Positions 53,046-62,236 of a stretch of DNA of 64,000 nucleotides are shown piece by piece. Made by a program: the position numbers and the translations under genes. The notes under the pieces were generated by a model. The model was not told where the DNA came from, ran no database searches, and saw only the letters and a program-made list of their open reading frames with translations. Every line of letters starts with the position of its first letter. The stretch's first letter is position 1. Location of the stretch: the NCBI GenBank assembly GCA_001784175.1, contig MFPR01000013.1, positions 1 through 64,000 of the forward strand. The letters run 5' to 3'. The DNA comes from Candidatus Lindowbacteria bacterium RIFCSPLOWO2_12_FULL_62_27 (GTDB taxonomy: Bacteria > Lindowbacteria > 2-12-FULL-62-27).

Positions 53046-53115
53046 ACACGAATGAATGAGCATGAATGTCTTCATGGGAATGAGAAACGTTTCTAAAATT
53101 CGTGACCATTCGTGT
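53046..53115. repeat. Dispersed-repeat remnant with ACACGAATG inverted arms
   Basis: Within the 174-base gap 53012-53185, ACACGAATG (53046-53054) and CATTCGTGT (53107-53115) form a 9-bp inverted repeat, with partial internal copies. It resembles the degraded element at 31672-31702. Nothing else is seen in the gap. Confidence 0.45.
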
Positions 53116-53185
53116 CATATGTTTTCAGAATTCCACCGATCGGTGTCATATTGACATTTGACGCGCGCGCGGGCAACTTACCCCC

Positions 53186-54073
53186 ATGAGCCGATGGTCG
53201 AAGGTTGTGATTCTGGGTCACACCGGGTTTATTGGGAGGGCGCTGGCGCGGCATTGCGAGCGGGCGGCGGGCATGCGGGTGTTCGGATACTCGTCCGACA
53301 CCGTGGACCTGCGGCGGCCGGAGAGCATGGACCGGCTGGCGGATGTCGTCGATTCTGAGACCGCGCTGTTCCTCGCCTCTGCCGTCACGCGCGAGAAGGG
53401 CGACACGAAGGAGTCCTTTGACGACAACGCGCATATGGTCCACACCGTCGCGCGCTTTCTTGAAACACACCGGCCCGGCAAATGCGTCTACTTCAGCTCG
53501 ATCGCCGTCTACGGCGATTCCCGCACAGACCTTGCCATCACGGAGGAAACCCGGGTCAATCCCGACTCGTTCTACGCGCTCGCCAAGTACGCCGGCGAGT
53601 ACATTCTCGGATGGGCCTGCCGGGCGGCCGGTGTTCCCTATTTGAATCTTCGGGTCTGCCACGTCTACGGCCCTGGCGACACGCACGCGACCTACGGGCC
53701 GATGCAGTTTGTCTCGACGCTTCTGGCGGAGCGCGCCATACGCCTGTTCGGCCGCGGCGAGGACCGGCGCGATCATCTCTACATCGACGACCTCATCGGC
53801 CTGACGGACCGCTTGACGTTCGGCGACGCCGAGGGGCTGTTCAATCTGGTGTCGGGCACGAGTGTGACGCGGGCGCAGATCGTCGACATGATCCGGGAGA
53901 TCGCGCCGCACGAATTTGAACTCAAATTCATCCCAAGGAAAAAACCGCACGTCGATCAGCAATTCGATATTTCAAAACTGCTGCGCGCCGCCCCCGGATT
54001 CGGGTTTACCCCGCTTGAGGAGGGCCTGAAGCAAACGCTGGACGCGTTTACCGCAGATTCTCGAGCTCGATGA
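53186..54073 (+). CDS. NAD-dependent nucleotide-sugar epimerase/dehydratase
   Basis: 295 residues. Rossmann motif LGHTGFIGRAL, FSSIAVYGDS, the catalytic YxxxK as FYALAKYAGEY, and RDHLYIDDLIGL place it among extended SDRs such as UDP-glucose 4-epimerase and GDP-mannose dehydratase relatives; the substrate is unknown. The last 26 bases overlap the convergent methyltransferase gene. No strong Shine-Dalgarno precedes ATG 53186. Confidence 0.9.
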   Translation: MSRWSKVVILGHTGFIGRALARHCERAAGMRVFGYSSDTVDLRRPESMDRLADVVDSETALFLASAVTREKGDTKESFDDNAHMVHTVARFLETHRPGKCVYFSSIAVYGDSRTDLAITEETRVNPDSFYALAKYAGEYILGWACRAAGVPYLNLRVCHVYGPGDTHATYGPMQFVSTLLAERAIRLFGRGEDRRDHLYIDDLIGLTDRLTFGDAEGLFNLVSGTSVTRAQIVDMIREIAPHEFELKFIPRKKPHVDQQFDISKLLRAAPGFGFTPLEEGLKQTLDAFTADSRAR

Positions 54074-54710
54074 TCGTGTAAAAGGTGTCGACGCTGACCT
54101 TCGGATTCTGAAAGAGCTTGTCCCAGCCGTCCGGCGTCATGAAGGTCTTGATGATGGGCGCCCAGGCCATCATGGACCGGTGCTGGAGGTCGTTGGTGTA
54201 GGCGTCGACCTGGATGTAGACGCCCGCGCCTTTTCGCGCCACCCGCACGACCTCGCCGAACGTTTTCTGCACGTCGGACTCTGGCATGAAGTGCAGGGAG
54301 TTGATGAGAAGGATCAGGTCGAAGCTGTTGTCCGCGTACGGAAGGCGCGTCGGATAGCCGACGTCGATCAGGTCCCGGACCGTGTCCGGCGCGGTGTCCT
54401 TCGCGTACTGCGCGACCTCGAATCCGCGCACCGTGATCCCCGGCATCGCCAGCTTGAGGTCTTTCAGCAGAAATCCCTTCGCGCAGCCGATGTCCAGAAC
54501 GCTCGATTGCGGCGTCAGGCCGTACTTCTCCTGCAGCTTTTTCGCGATCGCCGCCCACCGGCCGTCGTCCTTGTAGCCGCCGTAGCCGCGGCTCCGGGGG
54601 CCGTCGAAATAATCCCTGCTGAATGTGCCGTCGATGTTGCGCGTGGCGGCGACGTCCGGCGGGAGGTTCTTGATCTGAATGGCGTCCACGCCCAGAAGGT
54701 TGTATCGCAT
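54048..54710 (-). CDS. Class I SAM-dependent methyltransferase
   Basis: 220 residues from ATG 54710. The SAM-binding motif I is SVLDIGCAKGFLLKDL, with post-I GFEV and motif IV FDLILLINSLHFM. A modest N-terminal segment (DYFDGPRSRGYGGYKDDGRW) resembles sugar or lipid methyltransferases of surface-glycan clusters. It lies 17 bases after the radical SAM gene on the same strand, suggesting a two-gene unit. Confidence 0.88.
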   Translation of the reverse strand: MRYNLLGVDAIQIKNLPPDVAATRNIDGTFSRDYFDGPRSRGYGGYKDDGRWAAIAKKLQEKYGLTPQSSVLDIGCAKGFLLKDLKLAMPGITVRGFEVAQYAKDTAPDTVRDLIDVGYPTRLPYADNSFDLILLINSLHFMPESDVQKTFGEVVRVARKGAGVYIQVDAYTNDLQHRSMMAWAPIIKTFMTPDGWDKLFQNPKVSVDTFYTIIELENLR

Positions 54711-54727
54711 TTAAGTCCGCAGCGGCG

Positions 54728-56590
54728 TCATCGGGCCAGTTCGAGCAGTTCCGGAAACTCCTCGCACCGGCGCTGCCAGTAGGGCGAGTCCTTCAGGACC
54801 GCGTCGAACCGCCGCTGCATCTCCTTTCGTTTGGATTCGTTCCCAAGATGCCGGTGCCCGTAGGCCAGGGCCGCAATCATGGAGGCGTCGAACGGGTAGG
54901 CGCCGCTGATCGACTCGAACCACCGCACGAGCTTCGCCATGTGGGGTCCGGGCCGGAAGCTCGGGTTATCTATAAAATTTGCGACGAGATTGAACGTGAA
55001 CCAGATTTCCTTGATCTGCTCTTTCGACGGAACCTGGTCCTTCGGCAATTTGAAAATGTCCCGGCCCGTCAGGACCGGCGGCCGGTCCCGGTCGCCGTGA
55101 TAGCCTTTGTAGTAGCCGAATTCGCCGCGGACGGCCGACCGGCCGGGGTTCAGGGTCTTATCGTAATTCTCATAGTCGCACCGCTCGTCGCCGAGGGACT
55201 GGAACACGGCGTAGATTTCGGTGCCCTTGAGCGGCTGGCAGATGTAAAAGCTCGCCCAGTCCCACGCAAGGTCCCGCGCGAACGTGTAGGTGTCCATCAT
55301 TTCTCCGAAGGTTTCCTTCGGAAAGCCGACGATGAAATTTCCGCTGACGAAGACATCGGGATATTTTTTGAAAATCCGGTCCGCCTCGTATTGCTTGCGC
55401 TTCACGGTCGGTTTCTTGATCTTCTTCAGCCACTCGTCGTTCCCGCTCTCCACGCCGATCTTCAGCGCCTTCATGCCGGACTTCACCATCCACTCCATGT
55501 TCTCCTCGGTCACCGCCGCGCCGATCAGGCCGTTGTTGCAGATCCACTCGAACCCCGGCGCCTCCGCGGCGATCGCGCGGAACATCTCCAATGCGCGGGC
55601 GGGGTTGTACAGAAGATCGTCGTCGAGCCAGTCGATCTGCTTGATTCCGCATTTCTCGACCAGGAACTTGATCTCGTCCACCACGCGACGCACGTCCCGC
55701 TGCCGGACGGCGCGGCCGTTGAAGTCCCGCACGGTGCAGAACGTGCACTGCGCGCGGCAGCCGCGGTTGCTCAGGACCGTCGCGAAGGGCTTGTCCTCGC
55801 CGTTGTAGCGCGAGAAGGCCGCGAGCGACCCGTACTGGTGGTAAGTCGAGATCGGGATGAGGGAATAGTACGGCCGGAGGTCGATGTCGATCTCCTCCGC
55901 GGTCGGGATCATCGCGCCCGGGGACTCGGCGATCTCGCCGTTCAGCCGAAACCCGATCCCCTGCGGCATCTCCGTGATCGGCCGGCCGGATTCGGCGTTC
56001 CGGCAATTCTGCAAAAAGACCCGGAAGCTGTGCTCGGATTCCTTTCGAAAGACGATGTCGGCGCAGTCCTTCTCCAAAAGCTCGTCGTAGTCGTAGCTCG
56101 CCTGGACGCCGCCCACGAGCACGGGGATGGCCGGGTAGAGCTCATGGATCCACCGGTCGATCTCCATGAAAATGGACCGGGTGGCGCCGAACATGCAGGA
56201 AACCCCTACGTGGACGCGGGCTTCCTTCGACAGCTCCTCGCGGATGAGGTCCTTCCAGAAATCGAACCGGAAGTGGGGGTCGTGACACCGTTTCAGCATC
56301 TCGTAGTTGAGGTCGATGATCCGCAGATCGATCGAAGGGTCCACCGACCGCGCCACCGCCGCGATGTAGACGAGGCCCATCGGCGGGTAGGCGAAATACC
56401 CCCGCCGGCGGGCGATGTCGATGCTGAACATGTCCTCCGGCACCTGTGGCGGATTGATCAAGAGGAGCTTCCGCGGGTTCCGCACGCCGAGCGACGCGTG
56501 AAAGCGCGCATATTTTTCGAGCAGCTCATGGGGCGATGCGGATCGGGTGTCCATGGCCGCGACCGCGGATGCGGAGCTTATGTTTGGCAT
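54728..56590 (-). CDS. B12-binding-type radical SAM protein
   Basis: About 620 residues from ATG 56590 (ATG 56554 is an alternative; neither has a clear ribosome site). The N-terminal half looks like a cobalamin-binding domain (LLLINPPQVPEDMF, YPPMGLVYIAAVAR, VLVGGVQASY), though the DxHxxG ligand motif is not evident. The radical SAM domain has the CxxxCxxC cluster in NRGCRAQCTFC, then WLDDDLLYNP, LKIGVESGNDEWLKKI and GNFIVGFPKET. Such enzymes methylate or rearrange unactivated carbons; the substrate is unknown, probably a surface glycan or lipid given the neighbours. Confidence 0.9.
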   Translation of the reverse strand: MPNISSASAVAAMDTRSASPHELLEKYARFHASLGVRNPRKLLLINPPQVPEDMFSIDIARRRGYFAYPPMGLVYIAAVARSVDPSIDLRIIDLNYEMLKRCHDPHFRFDFWKDLIREELSKEARVHVGVSCMFGATRSIFMEIDRWIHELYPAIPVLVGGVQASYDYDELLEKDCADIVFRKESEHSFRVFLQNCRNAESGRPITEMPQGIGFRLNGEIAESPGAMIPTAEEIDIDLRPYYSLIPISTYHQYGSLAAFSRYNGEDKPFATVLSNRGCRAQCTFCTVRDFNGRAVRQRDVRRVVDEIKFLVEKCGIKQIDWLDDDLLYNPARALEMFRAIAAEAPGFEWICNNGLIGAAVTEENMEWMVKSGMKALKIGVESGNDEWLKKIKKPTVKRKQYEADRIFKKYPDVFVSGNFIVGFPKETFGEMMDTYTFARDLAWDWASFYICQPLKGTEIYAVFQSLGDERCDYENYDKTLNPGRSAVRGEFGYYKGYHGDRDRPPVLTGRDIFKLPKDQVPSKEQIKEIWFTFNLVANFIDNPSFRPGPHMAKLVRWFESISGAYPFDASMIAALAYGHRHLGNESKRKEMQRRFDAVLKDSPYWQRRCEEFPELLELAR

Positions 56591-56661
56591 AAGGATCAAA
56601 GTTTATCACACTATCGACCGAATTCAATCGGAACTGAAAGCCGGCCGCCCTTCAACCGGTT

Positions 56662-58488
56662 TCATTCCGCCGACCCCATCTGCTTTTCAAGTTTTGCCGC
56701 CCGTTCCGGATCGCTCAATTTCAGGCGACCATGAATTTCGATGGCGGCGTCCCTCCTCCCGGCCTTCAAATGCACCAGGGCCAACTGGTACCAGGCCTCA
56801 TGCTGATAATGGTCTTCGCCGGGCAACGGTTTCAGCTTGACGGCTTTTGTCAAATGTCCGACAGCTTCGTCGCGCCGGCCCAGTTTGGCAAGAATCGTGC
56901 CCAAGACCAGGTGCGCTTTCAGGTCGTCCGGTCTGATTTGGATCAATTTTTCAAGCGTGGGGATTGCCAGATCATTCTGGCCGCGTTTGGCGTAGGCCAT
57001 GCTCAAGTTCCCGAGGGTGGCCACATCGTTCGGTTTTCTTCGAAGCATTTCGTTGAGTATCCCAATCTCATCCATCGGGTTCGAGGTGTCCGTGTCGAGC
57101 TTGGACAACCATTGACTCGCTTCACCCTGATCCGGTTGGAATTCAAGCACCCGCCTGAAACATGCGGTCGCATCGCGAAACCGCGCCTGCGTGATCCGGT
57201 TCTTGCATATTTGCATCATCAGCGGGACGGTCAGCGCGAATCCGCCCGGGTGGGCCAGCCGCACGGCGATATCCTCTCTTACGGCCGAAAAGGATTTCAG
57301 GCCGGCGGGCGAAGGATTCGCCCGGATCGCTTCGATCTCCCGCAGAATCCGGTCGGCGACGATCATGTGACCGTAGGGCGTCAGATGCACCAGATCCAAA
57401 AAACAGTCCGCCCGGCTGTTTTTGAACGATTCGGTGAGATCCAGAAACCGGACGCCCGCGGCCGCCGACGCTTCTTGCGCGGCGCGAACGTAGTGCGGGG
57501 TGAAGTCACGAATCCGCGTTGCCATGCCCGGCCGGCGAACCGTCTCCACGTCGAGCATGTCCTCTTCTCTTGGCTGACGCCAGTTCGAACCATAAAAGAG
57601 ATTCGGCTGCGCGGCGACGATCATCTCCACGCCATGCGCCCGCACGGCCCGGGCCATTTCTTCAACCCCGTGTTTGTAGTTCTCAATCATCTCCGGCCCG
57701 GGGTCTCTGAATTGAATTTGATCACCCTCGGCCGCCCCCGGAAGATCGTCGATTCTTTCCGGTCGCTCCGCGCGGCTTCGTGAATATCGAACATACCTGA
57801 ACATGCGATAGATGCCCGAATTGACGATCTGATCGCTTGCCAAAAAACGCCCGCCGGATCGTTCCGCCAGCCCCTTGCGCAGCCGGAATTGCTTTGACAT
57901 CTCATTCTCCCAGCCGTCCGCCGTCAGGCGGGTGCCCGAACTGATCGCGTTCGCCAGATCGTTGTAGCCATTATATAGAATCACCATATCAGGCTCAAAC
58001 GGCAGCACCCGATGGATCAGCATCTGCTGTTCCTGTCGCGTGTTGTATCCCGGCACCGCTGCGATGACGACCTCGACACGGCCCATGGCCTGCCTCAAGT
58101 AGGTCTCCAGGAGACCCGCGAACGCCTCGTCCTCAAAAACATACAAGCCGAAGGCGGCGGATCCGCCGAGCACAAATATCCTCACGAGCCCGGCCGGTTT
58201 CGGCGTCTCCAGTTCTGAACGGTACCGGAATCCCTGGGAATTGGCGGTCATGAGAACTTCCCGGCCGTTCGAGGCATGATTCGTCGTATGGGAAGGCCGC
58301 AGTCCATAATCCAGCGGCGGCTGATCGAGGGTCATCAATCCCTGATAGAAAATCGGATCCGGATCAACGCGCTTGAGATAAATCCGGCAGGAAACCTCGA
58401 CCGCATAAACCACGGCGCCCGCCGCCATCAACCCCATGGTGATGAGAAGACTGCGCCGCAGGGACGGACTCCTGTCTGCCAATCTCAT
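56662..58488 (-). CDS. SGNH/GDSL-type hydrolase with TPR tail
   Basis: 608 residues from ATG 58488, supported by AAGGAGG five bases upstream. One membrane anchor (about residues 12-36) is followed by an SGNH domain: nucleophile in FVLGGSAAFGLYVFED, block III NGYND, and the catalytic DLVHLTPYGH. From about residue 440 to the end TPR units are seen (NDVATLGNLSMAYAKRGQND, AIPTLEKLIQIRPDD). Periplasmic SGNH enzymes commonly add or remove acyl groups on glycans. Divergent from the RfaE-like gene. Confidence 0.88.
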   Translation of the reverse strand: MRLADRSPSLRRSLLITMGLMAAGAVVYAVEVSCRIYLKRVDPDPIFYQGLMTLDQPPLDYGLRPSHTTNHASNGREVLMTANSQGFRYRSELETPKPAGLVRIFVLGGSAAFGLYVFEDEAFAGLLETYLRQAMGRVEVVIAAVPGYNTRQEQQMLIHRVLPFEPDMVILYNGYNDLANAISSGTRLTADGWENEMSKQFRLRKGLAERSGGRFLASDQIVNSGIYRMFRYVRYSRSRAERPERIDDLPGAAEGDQIQFRDPGPEMIENYKHGVEEMARAVRAHGVEMIVAAQPNLFYGSNWRQPREEDMLDVETVRRPGMATRIRDFTPHYVRAAQEASAAAGVRFLDLTESFKNSRADCFLDLVHLTPYGHMIVADRILREIEAIRANPSPAGLKSFSAVREDIAVRLAHPGGFALTVPLMMQICKNRITQARFRDATACFRRVLEFQPDQGEASQWLSKLDTDTSNPMDEIGILNEMLRRKPNDVATLGNLSMAYAKRGQNDLAIPTLEKLIQIRPDDLKAHLVLGTILAKLGRRDEAVGHLTKAVKLKPLPGEDHYQHEAWYQLALVHLKAGRRDAAIEIHGRLKLSDPERAAKLEKQMGSAE

Positions 58489-58513
58489 CCAAGCCTCCTT
58501 CCGCCGCAACTCT

Positions 58514-58542
58514 ATTGTAATTTGGGCTGAGTCTAACATAAT
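58514..58542. promoter_or_regulatory. Overlapping divergent promoters
   Basis: Plus strand: TTGTAA (58515-58520), 16-base spacer, CATAAT (58537-58542) for the RfaE-like gene. Minus strand: TTATGT (58541-58536), spacer 16, TACAAT (58519-58514) for the SGNH gene. The two occupy the same DNA, so they should compete. Confidence 0.5.
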
Positions 58543-58585
58543 ATTTGGCCGATAATGGGAGTAATGGAGAAACAAGGAGGCGGCA

Positions 58586-60109
58586 TTGAGCGCGCAGAAA
58601 ATTCTGACGTTGGATGAACTTGAAGGGGCCGTCGCGGAGGCGCGGCGGGCCGGCAAACGGGTGGTGATGTGCCACGGCGTGTTTGACCTTGTGCATCCCG
58701 GCCACATCCTGCACTTTCAGGCGGCCCGCAAGGCGGGTGACCTGCTGGTCGTGACGGTCACGCCTGACCATTTCGTCAACAAGGGGCCCGGGCGGCCGGT
58801 GTTCGGGCAGCGGCTGCGGCTCGAGAGTCTCGCGGCGCTCGAGTGCGTCGATTATGTCGCCCTCAACGAATGGCCGACCGCCATCGACACGATTCACAAG
58901 ATCAAACCCAGCATCTATGTCAAGGGCAGCGAGTATGCGGACGCGACGAGGGATATCACCGGGAAGATCTCCGAGGAGGAGGCTGCCGTCAAGGCGGCCG
59001 GCGGGGAGATCAAGTTCACCTACGAGCAGACCTTCAGTTCCAGCTCCCTGCTCAACGAGTTTTTCAGGAAGCTTCCGCCGCGCGCGGAGACGTTCCTCAA
59101 GCAGTTCCGGGCGCGGTTCACGGCGAACGATGTCATCGAGGCCCTTCGGGGCCTCAAGACCGTTCGCGTGCTCGTGATCGGCGAGGCGATCGTCGACCAG
59201 TACTGCTACTGCGCGCCCCTGGGCAAGTCTCCGAAGGAGACGATCATCGCGACGAAGTATGCGTCCGAGGAAAATTTCGCCGGCGGGTCACTCGCGGTCG
59301 CCAACCACGTGGCCGGGTTTTGCGAGCAGGTTTCGCTGGTCACCTACCTCGGACATAACAGCCCCTTTGAGGATTTCATCCGCTCGAAATTGCGGCCCAA
59401 CGTCAAACTCCATCCGGTCTACGCGGACGACCGGCCGACCATCGTCAAGCGGCGGTATGTGGACCCTGCGTTCCTGACGAAGATGTTCGAGGTGCAGCGC
59501 TTGGAGGACACGCCGCTGCCGGCCTATCTGGAGGACGAAATGAGGGCGGTCGTGTCCCGCGAGCTTCAGCAGCACGACATGGTGATCGCCGCCGATTTCG
59601 GCCACGGGCTGTTTACCGACGCCGTCCGGCAGGTTCTATATGATTCCGGCAAATTTCTGGCCGTCAACACGCAGACCAACAGCGCCAATCTCGGGTTTAA
59701 TCCCGCCACGAAGTACCAGAAGGCGGACTACGTGTGTGTCCATGAAGGGGAACTGAAACTCGCCCTCCGGGTCCAGTACGGCGACGTCCAGACGCTTACC
59801 GGCAACCTGCGCGCCGCCGTCCATACGCCCACCATCGTGGTCACGCGGGGACCCAACGGGTCGCTCATGATCACCCACGACGGCGGAGTCCACGAGGCGG
59901 CGGCGTTGTCGGGCAACGTGGTCGACCGGGTCGGCGCGGGCGACACGTTTTTCGCGCTGACGGCGCCGTGCGTGTACAAACGCGTGGATCCGGAGATCGT
60001 CGGCTTTGTCGGCAACTGCGCGGGCGCGATGGCGGTGGGAACCGTCTGCAACCGCGAACCGGTCGATCCGATCGCGTTCCAGAAATTCATCTCCCACCTT
60101 CTGGCCTGA
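58586..60109 (+). CDS. RfaE/HldE-like fusion: nucleotidyltransferase then PfkB kinase
   Basis: 507 residues from TTG 58586 (AAGGAGG five bases upstream). Residues about 1-165 are a cytidylyltransferase-like domain with GVFDLVHPGHILHF (HxGH) and YVKGSEY. Residues about 180-507 are a PfkB sugar kinase with VLVIGEAIVDQYCY, ENFAGGSLAVANHVA and the catalytic VDRVGAGDTFFAL. In E. coli HldE the kinase comes first, so the order is reversed. By analogy it phosphorylates a sugar at C1 and joins it to a nucleotide for LPS or S-layer glycans; the substrate is inferred. Confidence 0.88.
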   Translation: MSAQKILTLDELEGAVAEARRAGKRVVMCHGVFDLVHPGHILHFQAARKAGDLLVVTVTPDHFVNKGPGRPVFGQRLRLESLAALECVDYVALNEWPTAIDTIHKIKPSIYVKGSEYADATRDITGKISEEEAAVKAAGGEIKFTYEQTFSSSSLLNEFFRKLPPRAETFLKQFRARFTANDVIEALRGLKTVRVLVIGEAIVDQYCYCAPLGKSPKETIIATKYASEENFAGGSLAVANHVAGFCEQVSLVTYLGHNSPFEDFIRSKLRPNVKLHPVYADDRPTIVKRRYVDPAFLTKMFEVQRLEDTPLPAYLEDEMRAVVSRELQQHDMVIAADFGHGLFTDAVRQVLYDSGKFLAVNTQTNSANLGFNPATKYQKADYVCVHEGELKLALRVQYGDVQTLTGNLRAAVHTPTIVVTRGPNGSLMITHDGGVHEAAALSGNVVDRVGAGDTFFALTAPCVYKRVDPEIVGFVGNCAGAMAVGTVCNREPVDPIAFQKFISHLLA

Positions 60110-60129
60110 CCATCAAACTCGATCGACGG

Positions 60130-61065
60130 TTGATTTCGGCATGGCCGTTCAAGCCCTATGCCCACTATCGCGGGGAGGTGGGCGAGGGGGCGCTGTCCCG
60201 GTTGTTTGAAGCGCAGATCCGGCGGATGCGGCCGGACGACAAACGCCATACTTTCTACAGTGTCGGCAGAAAAGGCGCGCCGGGGGGCTTGGCGGCCCTC
60301 AGCCGCCTCGACTGGGACGCAAAATATCTGAAGGCCGGCGCCGCGCGCATCGATTGGCTGATCGCGAGCGGGACCTATGAATCGCAGTTTGCGGTCAAGG
60401 AGACGCTGCTCAAGCAGATACTCAAAGCCTGCGTCGCCGCCCGCGTCCGGCATCTCTCCTGCCGCGTCGCGTCATCGGATCTGTCCGGCATTCACGTGCT
60501 CGAGCAAAACGGATTTGTCATGGTCGACGGCATCCTGACGTTTTCGCTCGACACGCGCGGCTGGAAGCGGCCGAAACGGCAGGGCGGGTTCAGCGTCCGG
60601 CTCTGCCGGGAATCCGACATCAAACAGGTCCGCGAGATCGGCCGGCGTTCCTATATCTATGACCGGTTTCACTCAGATCCCAGGATTGCAAAAAAAGCCG
60701 CCGACCGCCTCCATGCGGCATGGGTTGAAAACGCGTGCCGGGGCAGTGCATCGGACGCCGTCGTGGTGGCGGAGGAAAAGGGCCGGATCCTCGGGTTTGT
60801 CACCTGCAAGATCGATCCCTATTCGACGGAACACCTTGGCCTAAAGATCGGGACGATCGTCCTGGTGGCGACAGCCGGCGGCGGCCGGCACCGTGGCGTG
60901 GCACGCGAGATGACCTACGGCGCAATCGCATGGTTCCGTGACCAGGGCTGCGACAAGGTCGAGGTCGGCACGCAGTTCCGGAACATCCCCGCCAGCCGCC
61001 TCTACGCGGCCTGCGGTTTCCCTCTCGTCGCCACCAGCCTCTCGCTCAGAAGATGGCTGGACTAA
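60130..61065 (+). CDS. WecD-like GNAT acetyltransferase
   Basis: 311 residues from TTG 60130; CTG 60106, overlapping the previous TGA (CTGA), would add 8 residues. No ATG or GTG is suitably placed. The N-terminal part has the LDWDAKYL segment typical of TDP-fucosamine acetyltransferase-like proteins, and the C-terminal GNAT fold includes RFHSDPRI, IGTIVLVATAGGGRHRGVAR (acetyl-CoA loop, with Gly-rich variation) and NIPASRLYAACGF. WecD acetylates a dTDP-4-amino sugar; the convergent DegT aminotransferase could make such a substrate. Confidence 0.8.
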   Translation: MISAWPFKPYAHYRGEVGEGALSRLFEAQIRRMRPDDKRHTFYSVGRKGAPGGLAALSRLDWDAKYLKAGAARIDWLIASGTYESQFAVKETLLKQILKACVAARVRHLSCRVASSDLSGIHVLEQNGFVMVDGILTFSLDTRGWKRPKRQGGFSVRLCRESDIKQVREIGRRSYIYDRFHSDPRIAKKAADRLHAAWVENACRGSASDAVVVAEEKGRILGFVTCKIDPYSTEHLGLKIGTIVLVATAGGGRHRGVAREMTYGAIAWFRDQGCDKVEVGTQFRNIPASRLYAACGFPLVATSLSLRRWLD

Positions 61066-61066
61066 T

Positions 61067-62236
61067 TCAGGACTTCAGAATTTCCAACGCCACGTCCGCC
61101 ACGTAGTTCGCGTCGGCGGCGGTCATGGCCGGGAAGAGCGGGAGGGAGACGATGCCGTCGTAGACTTTTTCGCAGATTGGGAAATCCCCCCGGCGGAGGC
61201 CGAAGGTTTTTTGGTAGTAGGAATGCAGGTGCAGCGGGATGAAGTGGACGCTCGCGCCGATGTTCATTTCCTTCAATTGGTCGATGAAGGCCGATCGGTC
61301 GATCCCGAATTTCCGGAAATCGATCCAGAGCGGGTAGATGTGCCGGGCATAATCGGTCTGGCGGACCATCGGTGAAACCGGAGGGACCCTCACGCCTTCG
61401 AGCGACTGGAAGCGCCCGTCATACAGCAGCGCAAGCGTCCGGCGGATTTCGAGGAACCGGTCCAGCTTCAGGATCTGGTGCATGCCGATGGACGCCTCAA
61501 CGTCCGTCATGTTGCACTTGAATCCCGCCGCTGAAACGTCATACCGCCACGACCCTTCCGCGCTGTAACGCTTCCACGCGTCCTTGTCGATTCCGTGGAG
61601 CGAGAGAACCCGAATCCTGCCGGCGAGGTCGGCGTCGTCCGTCGAGACCGCGCCGCCTTCGACGGTCGTCATGTTTTTGGTCGGATAAAAGCTGAAGCAG
61701 GTGGCGTGGCTGAGCACGCCGATTTTTCGCCCGCGGTAGGACGACCCCAGCGCGTGCGCGGCATCCTCGATGACAAAGAGGTTGCGCCGCCTTGCGATCT
61801 CCAGGATCTCGTCCATTCTGGCCGGGTGGCCCGCGTAGTGGACGGGGACGATGGCCCGCGTCTTCGGCGTGATCTTCTCCTCGATTTTCCCCGGATCGAT
61901 CGTGTAGCTCTCCTCCTCGATGTCGACCAGCACGGGTCGCGCGCCCGTGTGGACGACCGTGTTGGCGGTCGCGGCGAACGTGAAGGGCGTGGTGATGACC
62001 TCGTCGCCCGGGCCGACGCCGAGCGCCGCGAGCGACAGATGCAACGCGTGCGTGCAGGATGCGAGCGCGACGGCGTGCTTCGCGCCGACGTATTCGGCGA
62101 TGCGCTGTTCAAACGTGTGGGCGCGCTTTCCCGTCGTGACCCAGCCGGAGTCGAGGCATTTCAGGACCTCCTCCTTCTCCTCATCGCCGATCATGGCGAC
62201 GGCCAGCGGCAGAAAATCGGCGCGCTTGGCGATCAT
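61067..62236 (-). CDS. DegT/DnrJ/EryC1 sugar aminotransferase
   Basis: 389 residues, ATG 62236 overlapping the epimerase stop (ATGA). Signatures: SGWVTTGKRAHTFEQRIAEY, ALASCTHALHLSLAALGVG, PFTFAATANTV, VIEDAAHALGSSYRG and the PLP lysine in FYPTKNMTTVEGG. It transaminates a 4-keto (or 3-keto) nucleotide sugar. Its end is one base from the convergent acetyltransferase gene. Confidence 0.94.
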   Translation of the reverse strand: MIAKRADFLPLAVAMIGDEEKEEVLKCLDSGWVTTGKRAHTFEQRIAEYVGAKHAVALASCTHALHLSLAALGVGPGDEVITTPFTFAATANTVVHTGARPVLVDIEEESYTIDPGKIEEKITPKTRAIVPVHYAGHPARMDEILEIARRRNLFVIEDAAHALGSSYRGRKIGVLSHATCFSFYPTKNMTTVEGGAVSTDDADLAGRIRVLSLHGIDKDAWKRYSAEGSWRYDVSAAGFKCNMTDVEASIGMHQILKLDRFLEIRRTLALLYDGRFQSLEGVRVPPVSPMVRQTDYARHIYPLWIDFRKFGIDRSAFIDQLKEMNIGASVHFIPLHLHSYYQKTFGLRRGDFPICEKVYDGIVSLPLFPAMTAADANYVADVALEILKS

